Shown here: positions 22,701 through 31,623 of the stretch, one piece after another
Layout: every line of letters begins with the position of its first letter
Position numbering within the stretch: position 1 is the stretch's first letter
Position numbers and translations under genes: made by a program
Notes under the pieces: generated by a model
Told to the model about the DNA's origin: nothing
Seen by the model: the letters and a program-made list of their open reading frames with translations, nothing else
Databases searched by the model: none
From: Aphrocallistes beatrix
Lineage: Eukaryota > Porifera > Hexactinellida > Sceptrulophora > Aphrocallistidae
Direction of reading: 5' to 3'
Assembly (NCBI GenBank): GCA_963281255.1
Contig: OY725501.1
Span: forward strand, 2,953,674-3,017,673
DNA length: 64,000 nt

Positions 22701-24035
22701 GTTAGAGCCTCTGACACATATGCATTATGCTGCAAGCCTACAGAACCTATCCTGGATGAAGATAACTTCAAAAAACTAGAAAACACGAAAATGTTCAATA
22801 CCACCGAACTTATTTTCAACATATATGAATACATTAAAAAATTCAAATTAACATTGGAGCATTATCGTGTAGAACTAAAACAAATAGAATTTGAAGAAAT
22901 GGTTGCAGCTATGAAATCTGAGTTTGAAAAGGATGTTATTGGCTGTCCTTCACAGTGTCCAAGCTGTGGGAAATTTTGCGAGAGAGAAATTCATCCGAAC
23001 CAAGGAAAATGCCAGATCAAAACAGGTCATCAGATCTCATCAATGGGTGGCAAAGTCTGGGGAATGGATAAAGACAATACTGCCGTCTTGTTTATGTGTG
23101 ATGACTACAAAGATCACACTCAGGTATTCCTACCATGTGGAGTAATGGAGTGGGGAGAGTTTAAGGATAAATGCGGAAACGAATGGAATTGGATTCTTCC
23201 TAATGACGAGAAATACAGAACCAAACAACAATTCAATCAAAAGACCATGATAGACGTCTGGAACAAGTTTGGACGTGGAATACTGAATTACTATTATAAG
23301 ACGGAAAAGACGCAGATAACCTACAACCCTTACACATCCTATGAGGAAGTGAACCAAGCACTTCTTCCTGTGAAATACTTCATTTGTTTTGTGATTGATG
23401 GAACTAGTTCGATGAGAAGGGAAATTGTTCGAGCTAAGGTCTCCGTAGGACAGTTGATTCAACATTTCCTTTCAAGAGGAAACTCTCCTGAATTCCGAAT
23501 TGTTATCTATCGTGATCATTGTGTTGAAAACGTAGTTGAGACATTTCCCAGTGGGGAAGAATTTACTCCACTTCAAAATACTGTGGAGGATTTTCTTAAC
23601 GGAGTTAAGGTTGGTGGTGGTGGTGGAGATGGTCCAGAGGCTGTGCTAGATGGCTTAGCAACTGCTGCCACGAAATCTGATTGGAAAACCACCAATGGAG
23701 TTCGGAATAAGATCATTCATATATTCGACGAACCTCCTCATGGAGATTTCCCAAACTATAAATCACATGATACTCGCAGTAACAAAGGATTTTGCTGTTG
23801 TTGTAACCATGGAACCAAATGTCATTTTGATTGGGAAAAAGATGTTTGGAATACCTTTAAAGAGTTTAACATTGAGTATCATGGTATCAGTACCAGTAGA
23901 AGCTATCCCAATTATGAATCCAAAATGAAGGAAGAACTTGGACATCTCTGTTACAATTTCCAAGTGGTTGGCAATGAGGTTGTAAATGACGCCATTCTTC
24001 AGATTTTCGTTAATATTAATAACCAAATTTATTAA
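16776..24035 (+). CDS. VLIG-like very large GTPase with Cys/His cluster and C-terminal VWA domain, copy 3 (intact)
   Basis: An unbroken 2419-residue frame, close to the length of vertebrate VLIG-1. Order of parts: an acidic/Ser-rich N-terminus with eight 16-residue repeats (about 10-137); a helical region (about 200-600) with helix-turn-helix-like segments; and the VLIG-type G domain with G1 GPQSSGKST near 1054, SAGRCTRG, G3 DTEG at 1104 and G4-like NQQAD at 1180. A long helical, partly coiled-coil body follows (about 1250-2040), then a Cys/His cluster starting CPSQCPSC at 2057, then a VWA domain with metal site DGTSSM at 2208, a GGGGGDGPEA loop and an embedded CCCCNHG. VLIG proteins are cytosolic/nuclear, dynamin-like and interferon-induced in vertebrates; a role in cell-autonomous immunity here is an inference. 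The start is the ATG followed by DHKTTVTDPEG, matched by copy 2. The VWA fusion is unusual. Confidence 0.9.
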   Translation: MDHKTTVTDPEGDESDIASKETGTLPKGDESDIASKETGTLPKGDESDIASKETGTLPKGDESDIASKETGTLPKGDESDIASKEIDTLPKGDESDIASKETGTLPKGDESDIASKETGTLPKGDESDIASKETDTLPKGKKSDSYVKWMKSSTDDNLCRNSYSFTSAHSPISCETSIDPAPSMNQNPTPSDNDGIASETSEDNLIQDKDAELKVSLSSLGLEQKHIEFIIEQGEKYFHKSRILSMKLKIPEDIASKALEIFEISKDPPLKLTLDISNKIQVCLKEYPDVNTNMDIALLCDVSEELVSKYFESQPLTEIEKVLIEEKYNKDISVIEISNVLNIAENKVREHIEKTFVTFSGEEGTIVLNIICNYFGEISISALREKIISKNLKLQDQLGYILPRRSKNEYQIVKKYFLNYEESRKFLDIDFDLTAKDISLIKKNSKDNVEQLSVKLNKIESVIRDYIHRYSPHPIETTCNTTLQAKQIESISRAFGSKKISFDEYRMIVTHSFDRIISDVEETCKSKTPKQLLIDLLPLAFYYLKCSLPFEDIARIIANVTDITLTTHDVFNMIFQLSDPVLRGLCIEHYSFSNPVPIYYPKLRTSSSSNKEFEVCKELWYCLEKHNGLISFGLGRVAWNTVGKSYLLDVIFETDFVKASPQTSAFHSGSIDIQITKNLFGEVESKSSESMNWAYIDCHRNSNPKVITAMCTHLDVALIHVCFNDFKRNQPELLKEIKVLENYLKHIYLFIRDCEGVEVSVTHEKTFGSSVTLVHIPNLKRDDIKTHKILKSLKNIGYEILHLQIKNPKLVTSQFLEDVILELDFETGKEIQKDHQLVLKITEQIYNTTIQSKKVDFRCLNYYPHFVDYMSAFHRAAYETDQNVIDKLNNECKELDEKLNEISKGNIVGYFNAILQRENSILILWKLSRELFHLTSSLAIEKEEVAQTVKEQKNVKYTLEILWREALLSQKYGQNSKDADKSNFQDEFASSFSEHVGLGEAFELIDGDNLRFFNKDIDALLCKFYAKKYDFLKKLNYGKGVKLNSAPIVVSIFGPQSSGKSTLLNYCFGCKFLTSAGRCTRGIYGSLSKLNRPVNRSESFLILDTEGLDAIERDSIRDTSMIHFDRTMVLFCLSISQAVIINVKGDIGSEMQNLLQICAYSLQRLKVNKVKAPRIFFVLNQQADPDPNKHLDSINLLMEKLSTESCLTETEGVKISDLIQVSRDNLFILPSAFNSQQMNKPGAKLFESNAIKLSPTIAFADKCSKLRIGIINQLDHMPLGDRAPFESMSEWMEMAGVIWDTIIRYQDIVKYKNLEELMCSNKLNKLVTELLENNIYHNHKEFTEFTKELCNEIDSIESYLHPNIILIEVMMKFDEVFLKHQKICSRELRIKIQEDPLLRRMEHICKELDANMERLIYVVRKQHEDQLKLQIKSVLTEIKLSGSMKKFQEEIIKNVEKYLGFSKKEQEKAFEETWNETFGIEDHEEESRECEAHFSDLYSIFKTEYNAMENKQSIFTLFRNFNFDLDDILSSIKRDIMSRCLEPFKLPQEDKLFYPLYDHHIPIKHMSTYNGRPHYSYVCQSTLFKLEKPWYKFYAGVELTRFRWIPSQCVSLLRHCSGIYNHPDIIWKHKKSIQLDYLASALRSPDDLETSTWQRFIDDISSDTLKHLETSSNVSHAIVKQIIHDLSFRIRLFNHEFAFIHACLSDTAERTLSTLVFTYAFKFLWSQRAKIRRENREKKDIKKQDHLQYFLQKIKIRKMARGTWNRETMAESDKKFSQKYASDYLASVKRGLITFEQQNYLKTYLEDRKELLSHESILNLAQDVLFKELNNHGEEVTDTENFVVQFICNRNHLLKSMFEEKWSEIENILYQSISQNLKMRFEKKTSVLINTVSKLLHELNGRSDEMVSHEKFCTKGFDSDSNFESVEFGELDLAEKKELPFKAMNIYLKNYLDPPITPELFAQHFSNIFEVDGHKVRASDTYALCCKPTEPILDEDNFKKLENTKMFNTTELIFNIYEYIKKFKLTLEHYRVELKQIEFEEMVAAMKSEFEKDVIGCPSQCPSCGKFCEREIHPNQGKCQIKTGHQISSMGGKVWGMDKDNTAVLFMCDDYKDHTQVFLPCGVMEWGEFKDKCGNEWNWILPNDEKYRTKQQFNQKTMIDVWNKFGRGILNYYYKTEKTQITYNPYTSYEEVNQALLPVKYFICFVIDGTSSMRREIVRAKVSVGQLIQHFLSRGNSPEFRIVIYRDHCVENVVETFPSGEEFTPLQNTVEDFLNGVKVGGGGGDGPEAVLDGLATAATKSDWKTTNGVRNKIIHIFDEPPHGDFPNYKSHDTRSNKGFCCCCNHGTKCHFDWEKDVWNTFKEFNIEYHGISTSRSYPNYESKMKEELGHLCYNFQVVGNEVVNDAILQIFVNINNQIY
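16803..17186 (+). repeat. 48-bp coding minisatellite, 8 units
   Basis: Eight tandem 48-bp units encode PKGDESDIASKETGTL (the first unit has E for K). Units are nearly identical in DNA; one changes TG to ID and the last has D for G. Copy 2 of the gene has a single, diverged unit at the same place. The array is therefore a recent expansion specific to copy 3, and multiples of 48 bp keep the frame. Confidence 0.97.
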
Positions 24036-24390
24036 TATTAACGAAATTTATTTTTATTTTGTATTCGAGATAGGTTGCTTGGAGAATTTCTCATTTAGTG
24101 TTATACCATGTTATTTTAGAATTAGTTTAGTTTAGTTAGTTTTCTATAGCGTTGACCTTATGTTATCTTAGATTCAACCTTCCGTCTAGAGGTTGTATTA
24201 CCTCCTTTTATATTTTTATTTCTGATAATATATTTTATATTCACTAAGGTGCTTTGTATCTTTATTTTTTTGGGGCGGCAGCATATGAGAAAAAATATCT
24301 AAGGCTCTCAATTCTCACGGCTTCCACATACATTTATTTCGCTTACTCATCATAGGCAAACAACATTTTAATTTCAAATACCTATCTATA

Positions 24391-24979
24391 GGGTGTCTCA
24401 AAAGTTCTGCAACAACCAATTTTACTTTGTTAATTTGACTAAGATCACTTGATTGTATTCCAAATTAGCCTCCATAAATGAAATCTAGCACCCTTCTAGC
24501 ATAGAAATATGCTCAACTCATTACGCAAAAAACATTTCTTATAAAATTTTAAATAATTACATACCAATTACTCCTAAATTTGGAGCTCAAAAGTGTCAAG
24601 TTTGAAGATCACTATTTTTCTGATGAAATCTTACATTAATCACTTCTATATTCTGTAATTGATTCATAATACTAATATCATATTATTACTTTTGATTTAT
24701 GTAACGGAAATCTTCTATAAGAACGCGAGTATTTTAAGTATAGCCGTCAAAGTACCATGGATATGAGTTTTTTTATTGAGATAAAATATATTCTTTACTA
24801 GACAACGATATATATGATCCAGCATTGCAAATAAATTGAGAAAAGCAGGCCATTGGGAATGCAAAATAATTAAGATAATCCTCCCTATTTTTTGATCAAA
24901 AAGAGGTATCGGATATTCGATCTATTTATCTATGTATAATGCATCAGCAACATTCGTTACAGAACTTTTGAGACACCTG
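24391..24979. mobile_element. MITE with Tc1/mariner-like ends, absent from the matching flank of copy 1
   Basis: The left end GGGTGTCTCAAAAGTTCTG is repeated inverted at the right as CAGAACTTTTGAGACACC. TA flanks both sides (24389-24390 and 24980-24981). No transposase frame is present. The 3' flank of copy 1 (about 5870-5890) runs directly from TTTCAAATA to TACGTATT without it, so the element arrived in this flank after the duplication. Confidence 0.85.
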
Positions 24980-25500
24980 TATATGATATACGTATTGCTT
25001 AAATTGATTAACAATGGATCCTATAAAAAATTCATAATTATATTTTGAAAGTGATAATGGCGTAATCATTTATGATGAACAATGGTGCGGTTGAACCACT
25101 GAGAACAGGGAGGCATTTGCCACTGCAAAGAATTCTTCTAAATTGGTCCATGTATTCAGTCGGAAAATTGTCTTTTGACTATATAGCATTCAAATCAAAG
25201 TCGGAAATATTTTCTCCAAATTTTTTTCTTTAAATAAGTCACATTGTCCTATTATCCATATACCATATACCATATAAACATATATCATTTATTTTCAAAT
25301 GACTGATAGCCAAAAGTACCGAAGTTGCAAAACCATCGAATTTAGGATTGTAAAACACGGTTCAAATAACTTCCAATACATCTAAGAAAAGTCTACAATG
25401 AACATTTAATTACACAGTAAAATATGCAACATACTATAGTCAAATTATTCCAGCTAAGCTAAAAGTCCATAGCTTAAAATCTAAGAATACAAAGACTTCA

Positions 25501-27936
25501 TTAGGTATCTATCCTTACTCTCGCCTCATCATCATCTATGACTTCCATATCCATCTGAATAAAATTGAAATAATCATAAATATACTTTTCAGCATGACCA
25601 ATAAAGCGATCTCTCTCAAAAAGATTTTCCTGCGACCTCTTCATGATGTTCTTAAGACTGTAGCGAAAATCATGAATGTACGTTTGGAACCATCTGAAGC
25701 CTAACAGAGAAGTCAGAACGAGGAACGCAAGAGACGTCGCGCAGCTATTGAACACGAGTATATCCAACCTAACTGACTTGTATTTATAAAGTATGATAGA
25801 CAGAATTAGAATGTAAAGCTGAGAGAGAAAGAGAGATACGTATAGGAAACTAATTGCACGCAGGTGTACGGAGATACTGCCAGAGAACTCTTGAACACGT
25901 CTTGCCTGGTAAATAAGATTGTAGCGATCCACAGCCATCTTCATCACCAGGTAGAGTAACCCACTCAATGTGATAAGAGGGAAGAGAGTCCCATACACGA
26001 TTGCGATTGAGATCTTAACCAGAACCCATGCATACTCTGTCCCAAACTCGAATATGTATTTGTATCCGTCGTGAGTACGCTTGGTTTCCACTTCGTTCCG
26101 CGCACTCAGCTTCCTGTAGAGGTAGATCAACAGAGCTGGAATTCGAAACATTTGAATTAAGACAAAGAAAGATGAAATGACCAAAAGGTTCATGAAATAT
26201 ATTCCAGTATTAGGGGCGAATGCGATCGTAGTCACACTCGTGAATCCAGTAAGTGAGTTGTTATCACTCTTCTGCTTATCGATGATTATATCAAACAGAA
26301 TGTTGAAACTGGTGAAGGAAAATGAAGGAAATATGAGGAGCATTAGCAAAAGGAACGAATAGGTTTTCAATATGGTTGCTTGCATAGTATCCGATTTGGT
26401 CCAATGGAACTCGAGATAGGAGGAGTAGGATACGATTAGTGGGATCAAAGAAGAAAACAGTACCAGTAACAGTGGACCAGCGTACGCGAGTGACAAAGAT
26501 TTAATAGCACCGAAAGCAGTATTATCCGAATAACCAAAGCGACCGAAAATATTTTCAAGTAAGTTATCGAGTCCATCAGTCTCACTGTCAGGATCAGACC
26601 CAGCAGTCATGTTACTGGACAGTCCAGTCGATCCGAGAATCTTATTGAGAATGTAAAACATAGCTGACGGGGTGGTGAAGAATATCAATAGGATCAGGAT
26701 GCCTAAGTTAACTATTCCCCATCTTAAGTACCAGAGAATAATCCTCCATTTCGAAGTGCGAATGTTGGCCCAGTTCACATCAGAGGGAGCGGGAGCCCGA
26801 CTCACTCTCCATTTATTTTGTGCTAATAAATTGGATTCAGTGGATTTGGGACGCCCACAGAACAGTAGGTACCTCTTGCATACAGAGAATAAATCTAAAT
26901 CCTGGCGAAAACCGACAAATGCCATGCCCTGTGGAGAAGCGAGTGCCTTCTCCTTCTCTCTTTCCTTCTTGTCCTTAAGTTCTGCGATTAGACGGCGGTA
27001 GTAGTCGATAGCCCTGACAGGTTTCATCCAACATACGAACTTACCGATTCCAGTGTATATGTCATGTTCCACGCCGTACTTCTCTTCCAGTGACTGGTAG
27101 GTCCCAAAGGATTTCTCTGCCTCGACGAGTCTGTTACGCAGGGAGTCATACGTAGCGACATCATACACGAAATCAATCGTAGTGGGAGCTTCTTCCTTTT
27201 CAGTCTGAAAGAAATGCTTTCGTAGAGATTGCTTTAGTTCTTCAGTTTCTTCTTGGCTCTGTGGAGATGGTAAGTGGCAGATCTGTAGGGCATTGTATTT
27301 GAATCTGTTCTTGTCCTCGTAACTGTATAGAATACGTCTGTAGTTCAGTCCGACTAAGAAGCCTATCACGACGAGTGCATGCGTCATAATCGAGTGTAGC
27401 CAGAATATGTCATACTTCGTATTGCCTGACTCATCACAAGAGAGACAGGCCGAGACTGTCGTGGTGACAACCGTGCTCATCGTGGGTATGTCCTGACTGC
27501 AATAGGCCACGTTCACAGTCAGAATAACAACAACACAGATGAACACATAGCAGCTCATCAGGAGTAGAAGGTGCAGCTGAAATACCTGATAGAGATATGC
27601 GTCTGTTCCTACTCGCTCACGGAAATTCCTCAGACCATACGTAGCATAATTTCTGATCCAGTTGAAGAGTGAGTGTTCTCTTGCGATTTCATTTCGTCTA
27701 TGATTGTTCTCACTTCGAGTAAGGTTATCAGCATAATTGTTGGCATTGTTATCTCTACCCCAGTGGTAGACGTTCTGCTTTCCGAACTCCCAAAACAGGA
27801 AGCGTAGCACGAGGAAGAGGATGAAGAGGATTATCCCGAACACCAGTGACGATAAGAAAACGACCAATAGTTTTATGTCCCTGTAAGTGGTGGTTAGTAC
27901 GATGCAATCTGAATTGTGAGATGCGTTATTTTCCAT
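25501..27936 (-). CDS. TMEM63/OSCA-like mechanosensitive cation channel
   Basis: An 811-residue multi-pass membrane protein of the TMEM63/CSC1/OSCA family, which forms stretch- and osmosensitive cation channels in plasma or lysosomal membranes. An N-terminal helix (VVFLSSLVFGIILFILFLVL) precedes a cytosolic stretch with the FNWIRNYATYGLRNF segment. The next helix is followed by a large cytosolic domain (about 190-365). PSDVNWANIRTSKWR leads into the pore-region helices from about 375 to 760, with an acidic/Ser loop (SDPDSETDGLD) between helices. Length agrees with human TMEM63 proteins (about 800). The ATG at 27936 starts the first hydrophobic region at a natural distance. It converges tail to tail on GTPase copy 3 with a 1.47-kb gap, and the same pairing occurs in the decayed module. 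Single exon. The family is confident; the exact orthologue is not. Confidence 0.85.
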   Translation of the reverse strand: MENNASHNSDCIVLTTTYRDIKLLVVFLSSLVFGIILFILFLVLRFLFWEFGKQNVYHWGRDNNANNYADNLTRSENNHRRNEIAREHSLFNWIRNYATYGLRNFRERVGTDAYLYQVFQLHLLLLMSCYVFICVVVILTVNVAYCSQDIPTMSTVVTTTVSACLSCDESGNTKYDIFWLHSIMTHALVVIGFLVGLNYRRILYSYEDKNRFKYNALQICHLPSPQSQEETEELKQSLRKHFFQTEKEEAPTTIDFVYDVATYDSLRNRLVEAEKSFGTYQSLEEKYGVEHDIYTGIGKFVCWMKPVRAIDYYRRLIAELKDKKEREKEKALASPQGMAFVGFRQDLDLFSVCKRYLLFCGRPKSTESNLLAQNKWRVSRAPAPSDVNWANIRTSKWRIILWYLRWGIVNLGILILLIFFTTPSAMFYILNKILGSTGLSSNMTAGSDPDSETDGLDNLLENIFGRFGYSDNTAFGAIKSLSLAYAGPLLLVLFSSLIPLIVSYSSYLEFHWTKSDTMQATILKTYSFLLLMLLIFPSFSFTSFNILFDIIIDKQKSDNNSLTGFTSVTTIAFAPNTGIYFMNLLVISSFFVLIQMFRIPALLIYLYRKLSARNEVETKRTHDGYKYIFEFGTEYAWVLVKISIAIVYGTLFPLITLSGLLYLVMKMAVDRYNLIYQARRVQEFSGSISVHLRAISFLYVSLFLSQLYILILSIILYKYKSVRLDILVFNSCATSLAFLVLTSLLGFRWFQTYIHDFRYSLKNIMKRSQENLFERDRFIGHAEKYIYDYFNFIQMDMEVIDDDEARVRIDT

Positions 27937-29826
27937 CTTAGTTAAGCTAGTTAATATAACCTAGTATATAGTACGTGTTATCACCTATTAGAAGGTAGCT
28001 TTGAGATGTTACGTGTACAGAATTCAAAACTGTTTTTTACTTAGGTTATAAATACTGCAGGCGCATGTTCCAACGGCCAGGCCCTTGTCCATGGTATATT
28101 CTATTCACTACTACATATGAGCTAGCATTGATCAGTGGAGTTGGAGTGTTTATTCTGGCCACCTTTATTAAACACAACTTCTCGAAGCGATGAACTTATA
28201 TGTGACCCGGTGGGGTGCATTTTCATCCGACATTTTAGTTAAGTCTTAATATTGAAACGTTATTTCTCCATTTTGCAGCTCCTTACTTTAATTAACCAAT
28301 ATGGAATGATCTTCATGGTGCCCCGCTTTTTCACAGATTTCTCTTATTTCTAATTATGTATTTTTACATACAATAATTTTCTATTGTGTCTCCTGCCTAT
28401 GTCCCGCTCTTAGCATTGCTCATGTTGGCAAATGTGAAAACTTGATAATAAATGATAGTAGAGTCTAGTCGATTGTGAAGTCATTACAGAAATCAGTCAA
28501 GGATTAAAACTTCCTTTCGTATCATACTAAGTAAAGCAAGATTAGTGTGTGCTCTGCCCTAAATCCTATTCAGACTTATGTAGATATCAGATTACTTCAC
28601 TTTAGTTCTATAAAAATTATCAGGAGGATGTCAAACAAATCAGATCTTCACAGAAGAAACTGGAACAGTACATCAGCAGGTAAAATCGCAGAATGTCGTC
28701 CACAGACAAAGATTCTTCTAAAGTATGTTAATTTTTATTGTTTAAAATCCGATTTCAAACGTTGAAGGATGATATTGAATGGCCTGTGCAATCTTCACAT
28801 TCTGGTTGATATTTTGCATTATTAATCTGTCAAATGATATTTTAAAATTTATCTTCTTTTCATATTTTATATATTGAATACCCCAGATAGGAAAGCTCTT
28901 TTTTCGACCATTCTAGAAAAAATATGAGAAATATTCAAAAGTATCGAAGACGCTTTGTATACTTTTTGCACGACGGACTCTCTCTGCTACCCCCGACTGT
29001 TTTAATATTCTAGAGAGAGAGATAGAGATTTAGTTTCTTAATTATTAGAACTAACTTGATCATAGATTGATAACCTGTGGCACAATCATGGCCATATTAC
29101 TGAATCTCATGTATTAAGTCAATAGTTGTGAGCTCTCAACTACCATTGAATTGTGTCAACTGTTGTGTCAGTTTGTTAATCAATAATTTGCTTTTCTGAT
29201 TTTATCATTCTAACCTCATTTTATAGCCTAATATATTGCACAAAAACAAAACATGTGGGCGTTCCACAGATTACTAACATCATGGGTGTAATGTGTGTAT
29301 TTTATTTTTGTTTTTCGCTAAAGACTGGTACCACTTTCGATTATTATTAATATTGAGTAGAATATCCAGACATGCTTAGTTATTACAATAACTATCTTTT
29401 TGTCTGACTATAGCTCTTATAATTGAATCCTTGTGTTAAATGTCAGGAATAGTTAAAACATTTGTAATATTGCTTTTGACTGATGTTCTAATAAAAATAA
29501 AAATAAAAGTTATCTCAGCTTTGCGAAGTCAAAATGATTTATTCTTAATCCATTCTATATTTAAATATTTGTGCATGTTTTAAAGAAATTTATTTCTTCT
29601 ACCAAATATGATTCCATATTTGAATGCTACTATACTAATTTTAGGTGATAAGATTGCACAAGCACCAGATTAGACACATCTCACACAATGTGTCATATCA
29701 ACCTCTGTTGTTCCAGAGAAAGTGGCAGCTTATACCTCCAACTTGTTCTCGCGAGAATATATATAGATTAGGCAATACTTTGATTTTGTTTGAAAGATAC
29801 TAAAAAATTTACTCAATTTTCAAAAG
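27937..29826. other. Intergenic DNA; part matches the upstream region of the TMEM63 remnant
   Basis: Bases about 28270-28495 closely match 16300-16555 (CATTTTGCAGCTCC, GGAATGATCTTCAT, TCTTAGCATTGCTCATGTTGG). This is the right-hand limit of the duplicated module: similarity stops near 28495, and no further GTPase copy follows. The rest is AT-rich with only short frames. I see no gene, tRNA or clear element in it. Confidence 0.6.
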
Positions 29827-29890
29827 GTATGTTGCTAGGTTCACATTTTTTTTATTATTTTAAAATTTACGCCATTCTTTATTTGCCTAG
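29827..29890 (+). other. Candidate 64-bp intron in the KMO leader
   Basis: CAAAAG followed by GTATGT at the left and a pyrimidine-rich TTTATTTGCCTAG at the right would make a canonical GT-AG intron ending five bases before the KMO ATG at 29896. The upstream exon has no ATG in the coding frame, so it would be untranslated. Equally, the TAG site could be a trans-splicing acceptor with no donor needed. Confidence 0.45.
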
Positions 29891-29895
29891 GTCAA

Positions 29896-31245
29896 ATGTC
29901 TATGAGTGTGATAGGAGGCGGGCTGGTGGGAGCAGTGCAGAGCTTGTACCTACGCAAGCAAGGCTACGAGGTCCACCTGTACGAGTCTCATGGAGACATG
30001 AGGCTGGACAGCACCGCCATGTCTAGAAGCATCAACCTGACCATGTCCTCACGAGCTCGCGCCGCTCTTAAGAAGATAGACTTAGACGAATTCATTTTCA
30101 AGCATTCTCTCCCGATGTACGCGCGCAGGATACACAACACAGACGGATCTACCTTCGATGTTAAATACAGCAACAAGGGCGATGCCAACTGGTCCATTCA
30201 CCGTGCCAAGCTGAACATGCTCCTCCTCTCCAAAGCTGAGGAGGCAGGGGTGCACATGCATTTCAAACACCGTCTTGTTAATGTCGACTTCAAACTGTCC
30301 GAACTGACTTTTAAAGTGGATGACGAAACTAGTGAGGTAAAACAGTCCACTGATTTTATTTTCGGTTGCGATGGTGCTTTTTCGCACGTGCGTAATTCAA
30401 TGTCTCGCGCTATTAACTTTTCGCAAGAATTTATTTCCCACGGTTATAAAGAGCTCGAAATTCCCCCTACGAAAGAGAACGACTTTGCCCTCTCCCCCAA
30501 ACACCTCCATATATGGCCACGCAACGAGTTTATGCTCGTCGCGATGCCAAACAATGACAAGACGTTCACAGGCACTCTCTTCATGCCTGAAGACATCTTC
30601 TCCCAGCTCAACACTCGAGCTGAGGTAGAGCGGTTCTTCGCCAAGCATTATCCCGATGCGATGGAGATGATGGGGAAGGAGAACCTAGTCAGGAACTACT
30701 TCGAGAACCCCGTGGGCAGTCTCATCTCTGTCAAGTGCAAGCCGTACCATTACAAGAACGCTGTTCTGCTGGGGGACGCCGCGCATGCCATGGTTCCGTT
30801 CTACGGACAGGGGATGAATGCAGGGTTTGAGGATTGCATGGTGTTCGACGGGTTGTTAGCGAAATACAATAAAGATCTGTACAAAGCGAGTGCTGAGTAT
30901 TCGCTAATACGGCCGAAGGAAGGAGAGTGCATGTCCAACCTATCCATGTACAATTATGTCGAACTGAGATCCCATATGAACGACCCCAAGTTCCTTCTCA
31001 AGAGAAAAATAGAATTTTTCATGGATAGGCATTTCCCCAATCTCCTACTCCCACTCTACCCCTCCATCTCTTTCTCTCCGATGCCCTACACGGAGATAAT
31101 GGAGCGGGTGCAGAGACAGGATAAAGTTTTTGCGGTTATTTTCACGGCTATGAATGCTGTGAAGAAGTTGGGTGGGTATAGTTTGTGTCTGGCTATTATG
31201 CTGGGGACTATTTACATATTACTATGCGATTATGTCAGTCTCTAG
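29896..31245 (+). CDS. KMO: Kynurenine 3-monooxygenase
   Basis: An FAD-dependent hydroxylase that converts L-kynurenine to 3-hydroxykynurenine with NADPH and O2 in tryptophan catabolism, on the outer mitochondrial membrane. The 449 residues begin with the FAD-binding GGGLVG (7-12). They carry SINLTMSSRAR, the DG motif region FGCDGAFSHVR, LHIWPRN, and the second FAD motif LLGDAAHAMVPFYGQGMNAGFED. They end in a hydrophobic segment (LCLAIMLGTIYILLCDY) that fits the C-terminal membrane anchor. Human KMO is 486 residues; the tail after the anchor is shorter here. The ATG lies directly before the FAD motif, leaving almost no N-terminal extension. A single exon apart from the possible leader intron. 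Confidence 0.95.
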   Translation: MSMSVIGGGLVGAVQSLYLRKQGYEVHLYESHGDMRLDSTAMSRSINLTMSSRARAALKKIDLDEFIFKHSLPMYARRIHNTDGSTFDVKYSNKGDANWSIHRAKLNMLLLSKAEEAGVHMHFKHRLVNVDFKLSELTFKVDDETSEVKQSTDFIFGCDGAFSHVRNSMSRAINFSQEFISHGYKELEIPPTKENDFALSPKHLHIWPRNEFMLVAMPNNDKTFTGTLFMPEDIFSQLNTRAEVERFFAKHYPDAMEMMGKENLVRNYFENPVGSLISVKCKPYHYKNAVLLGDAAHAMVPFYGQGMNAGFEDCMVFDGLLAKYNKDLYKASAEYSLIRPKEGECMSNLSMYNYVELRSHMNDPKFLLKRKIEFFMDRHFPNLLLPLYPSISFSPMPYTEIMERVQRQDKVFAVIFTAMNAVKKLGGYSLCLAIMLGTIYILLCDYVSL

Positions 31246-31397
31246 GCAGTTTGTTCAGTCTACACCTAGACACAATACTCTATTTTGCTCTGCTTTGCTT
31301 GCTAATTAGGTCATTTTGACTCTCAACTGCATGTTTCTTTGCTATTTTTATCTTTTCAATTGTATTCAATATACATTTTGTATCTTTGCTTTACATT

Positions 31398-31403
31398 AAT
31401 AAA
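31398..31403 (+). terminator. Polyadenylation signal of KMO
   Basis: AATAAA lies about 150 bases after the KMO stop, in a T-rich 3' region. Confidence 0.6.
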
Positions 31404-31452
31404 TCTTACATATTAGAACGCTAGGATTTTTTGTTTGATCTTGAGAATTGAG

Positions 31453-31622
31453 AGACCTGGGGCCTTATTCTCAGATCGACTTAAACGTAAACTTAAAGGT
31501 AACTTAAACTAAGTAAAAACTTAGTTTTTGATTGAAAACTAAGTATTTTTATCATCATAGACAGCTAAAACTAAGTTGGTATTCACAGAGCAAAACTAAA
31601 TATTTACTTAGTTTTTACTTGT
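31453..31622. repeat. AT-rich imperfect inverted/direct repeat of ACTTAGTTTT type
   Basis: Repeated AACTTAGTTT, AACTAAGT and ACTTAAA motifs lie in both orientations between GGGGCCTTATTCTCAGA and GGTATTCACAGAG. It resembles a degraded MITE directly left of the pogo-like element, but its ends are not defined. Confidence 0.4.
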
Positions 31623-31623
31623 A

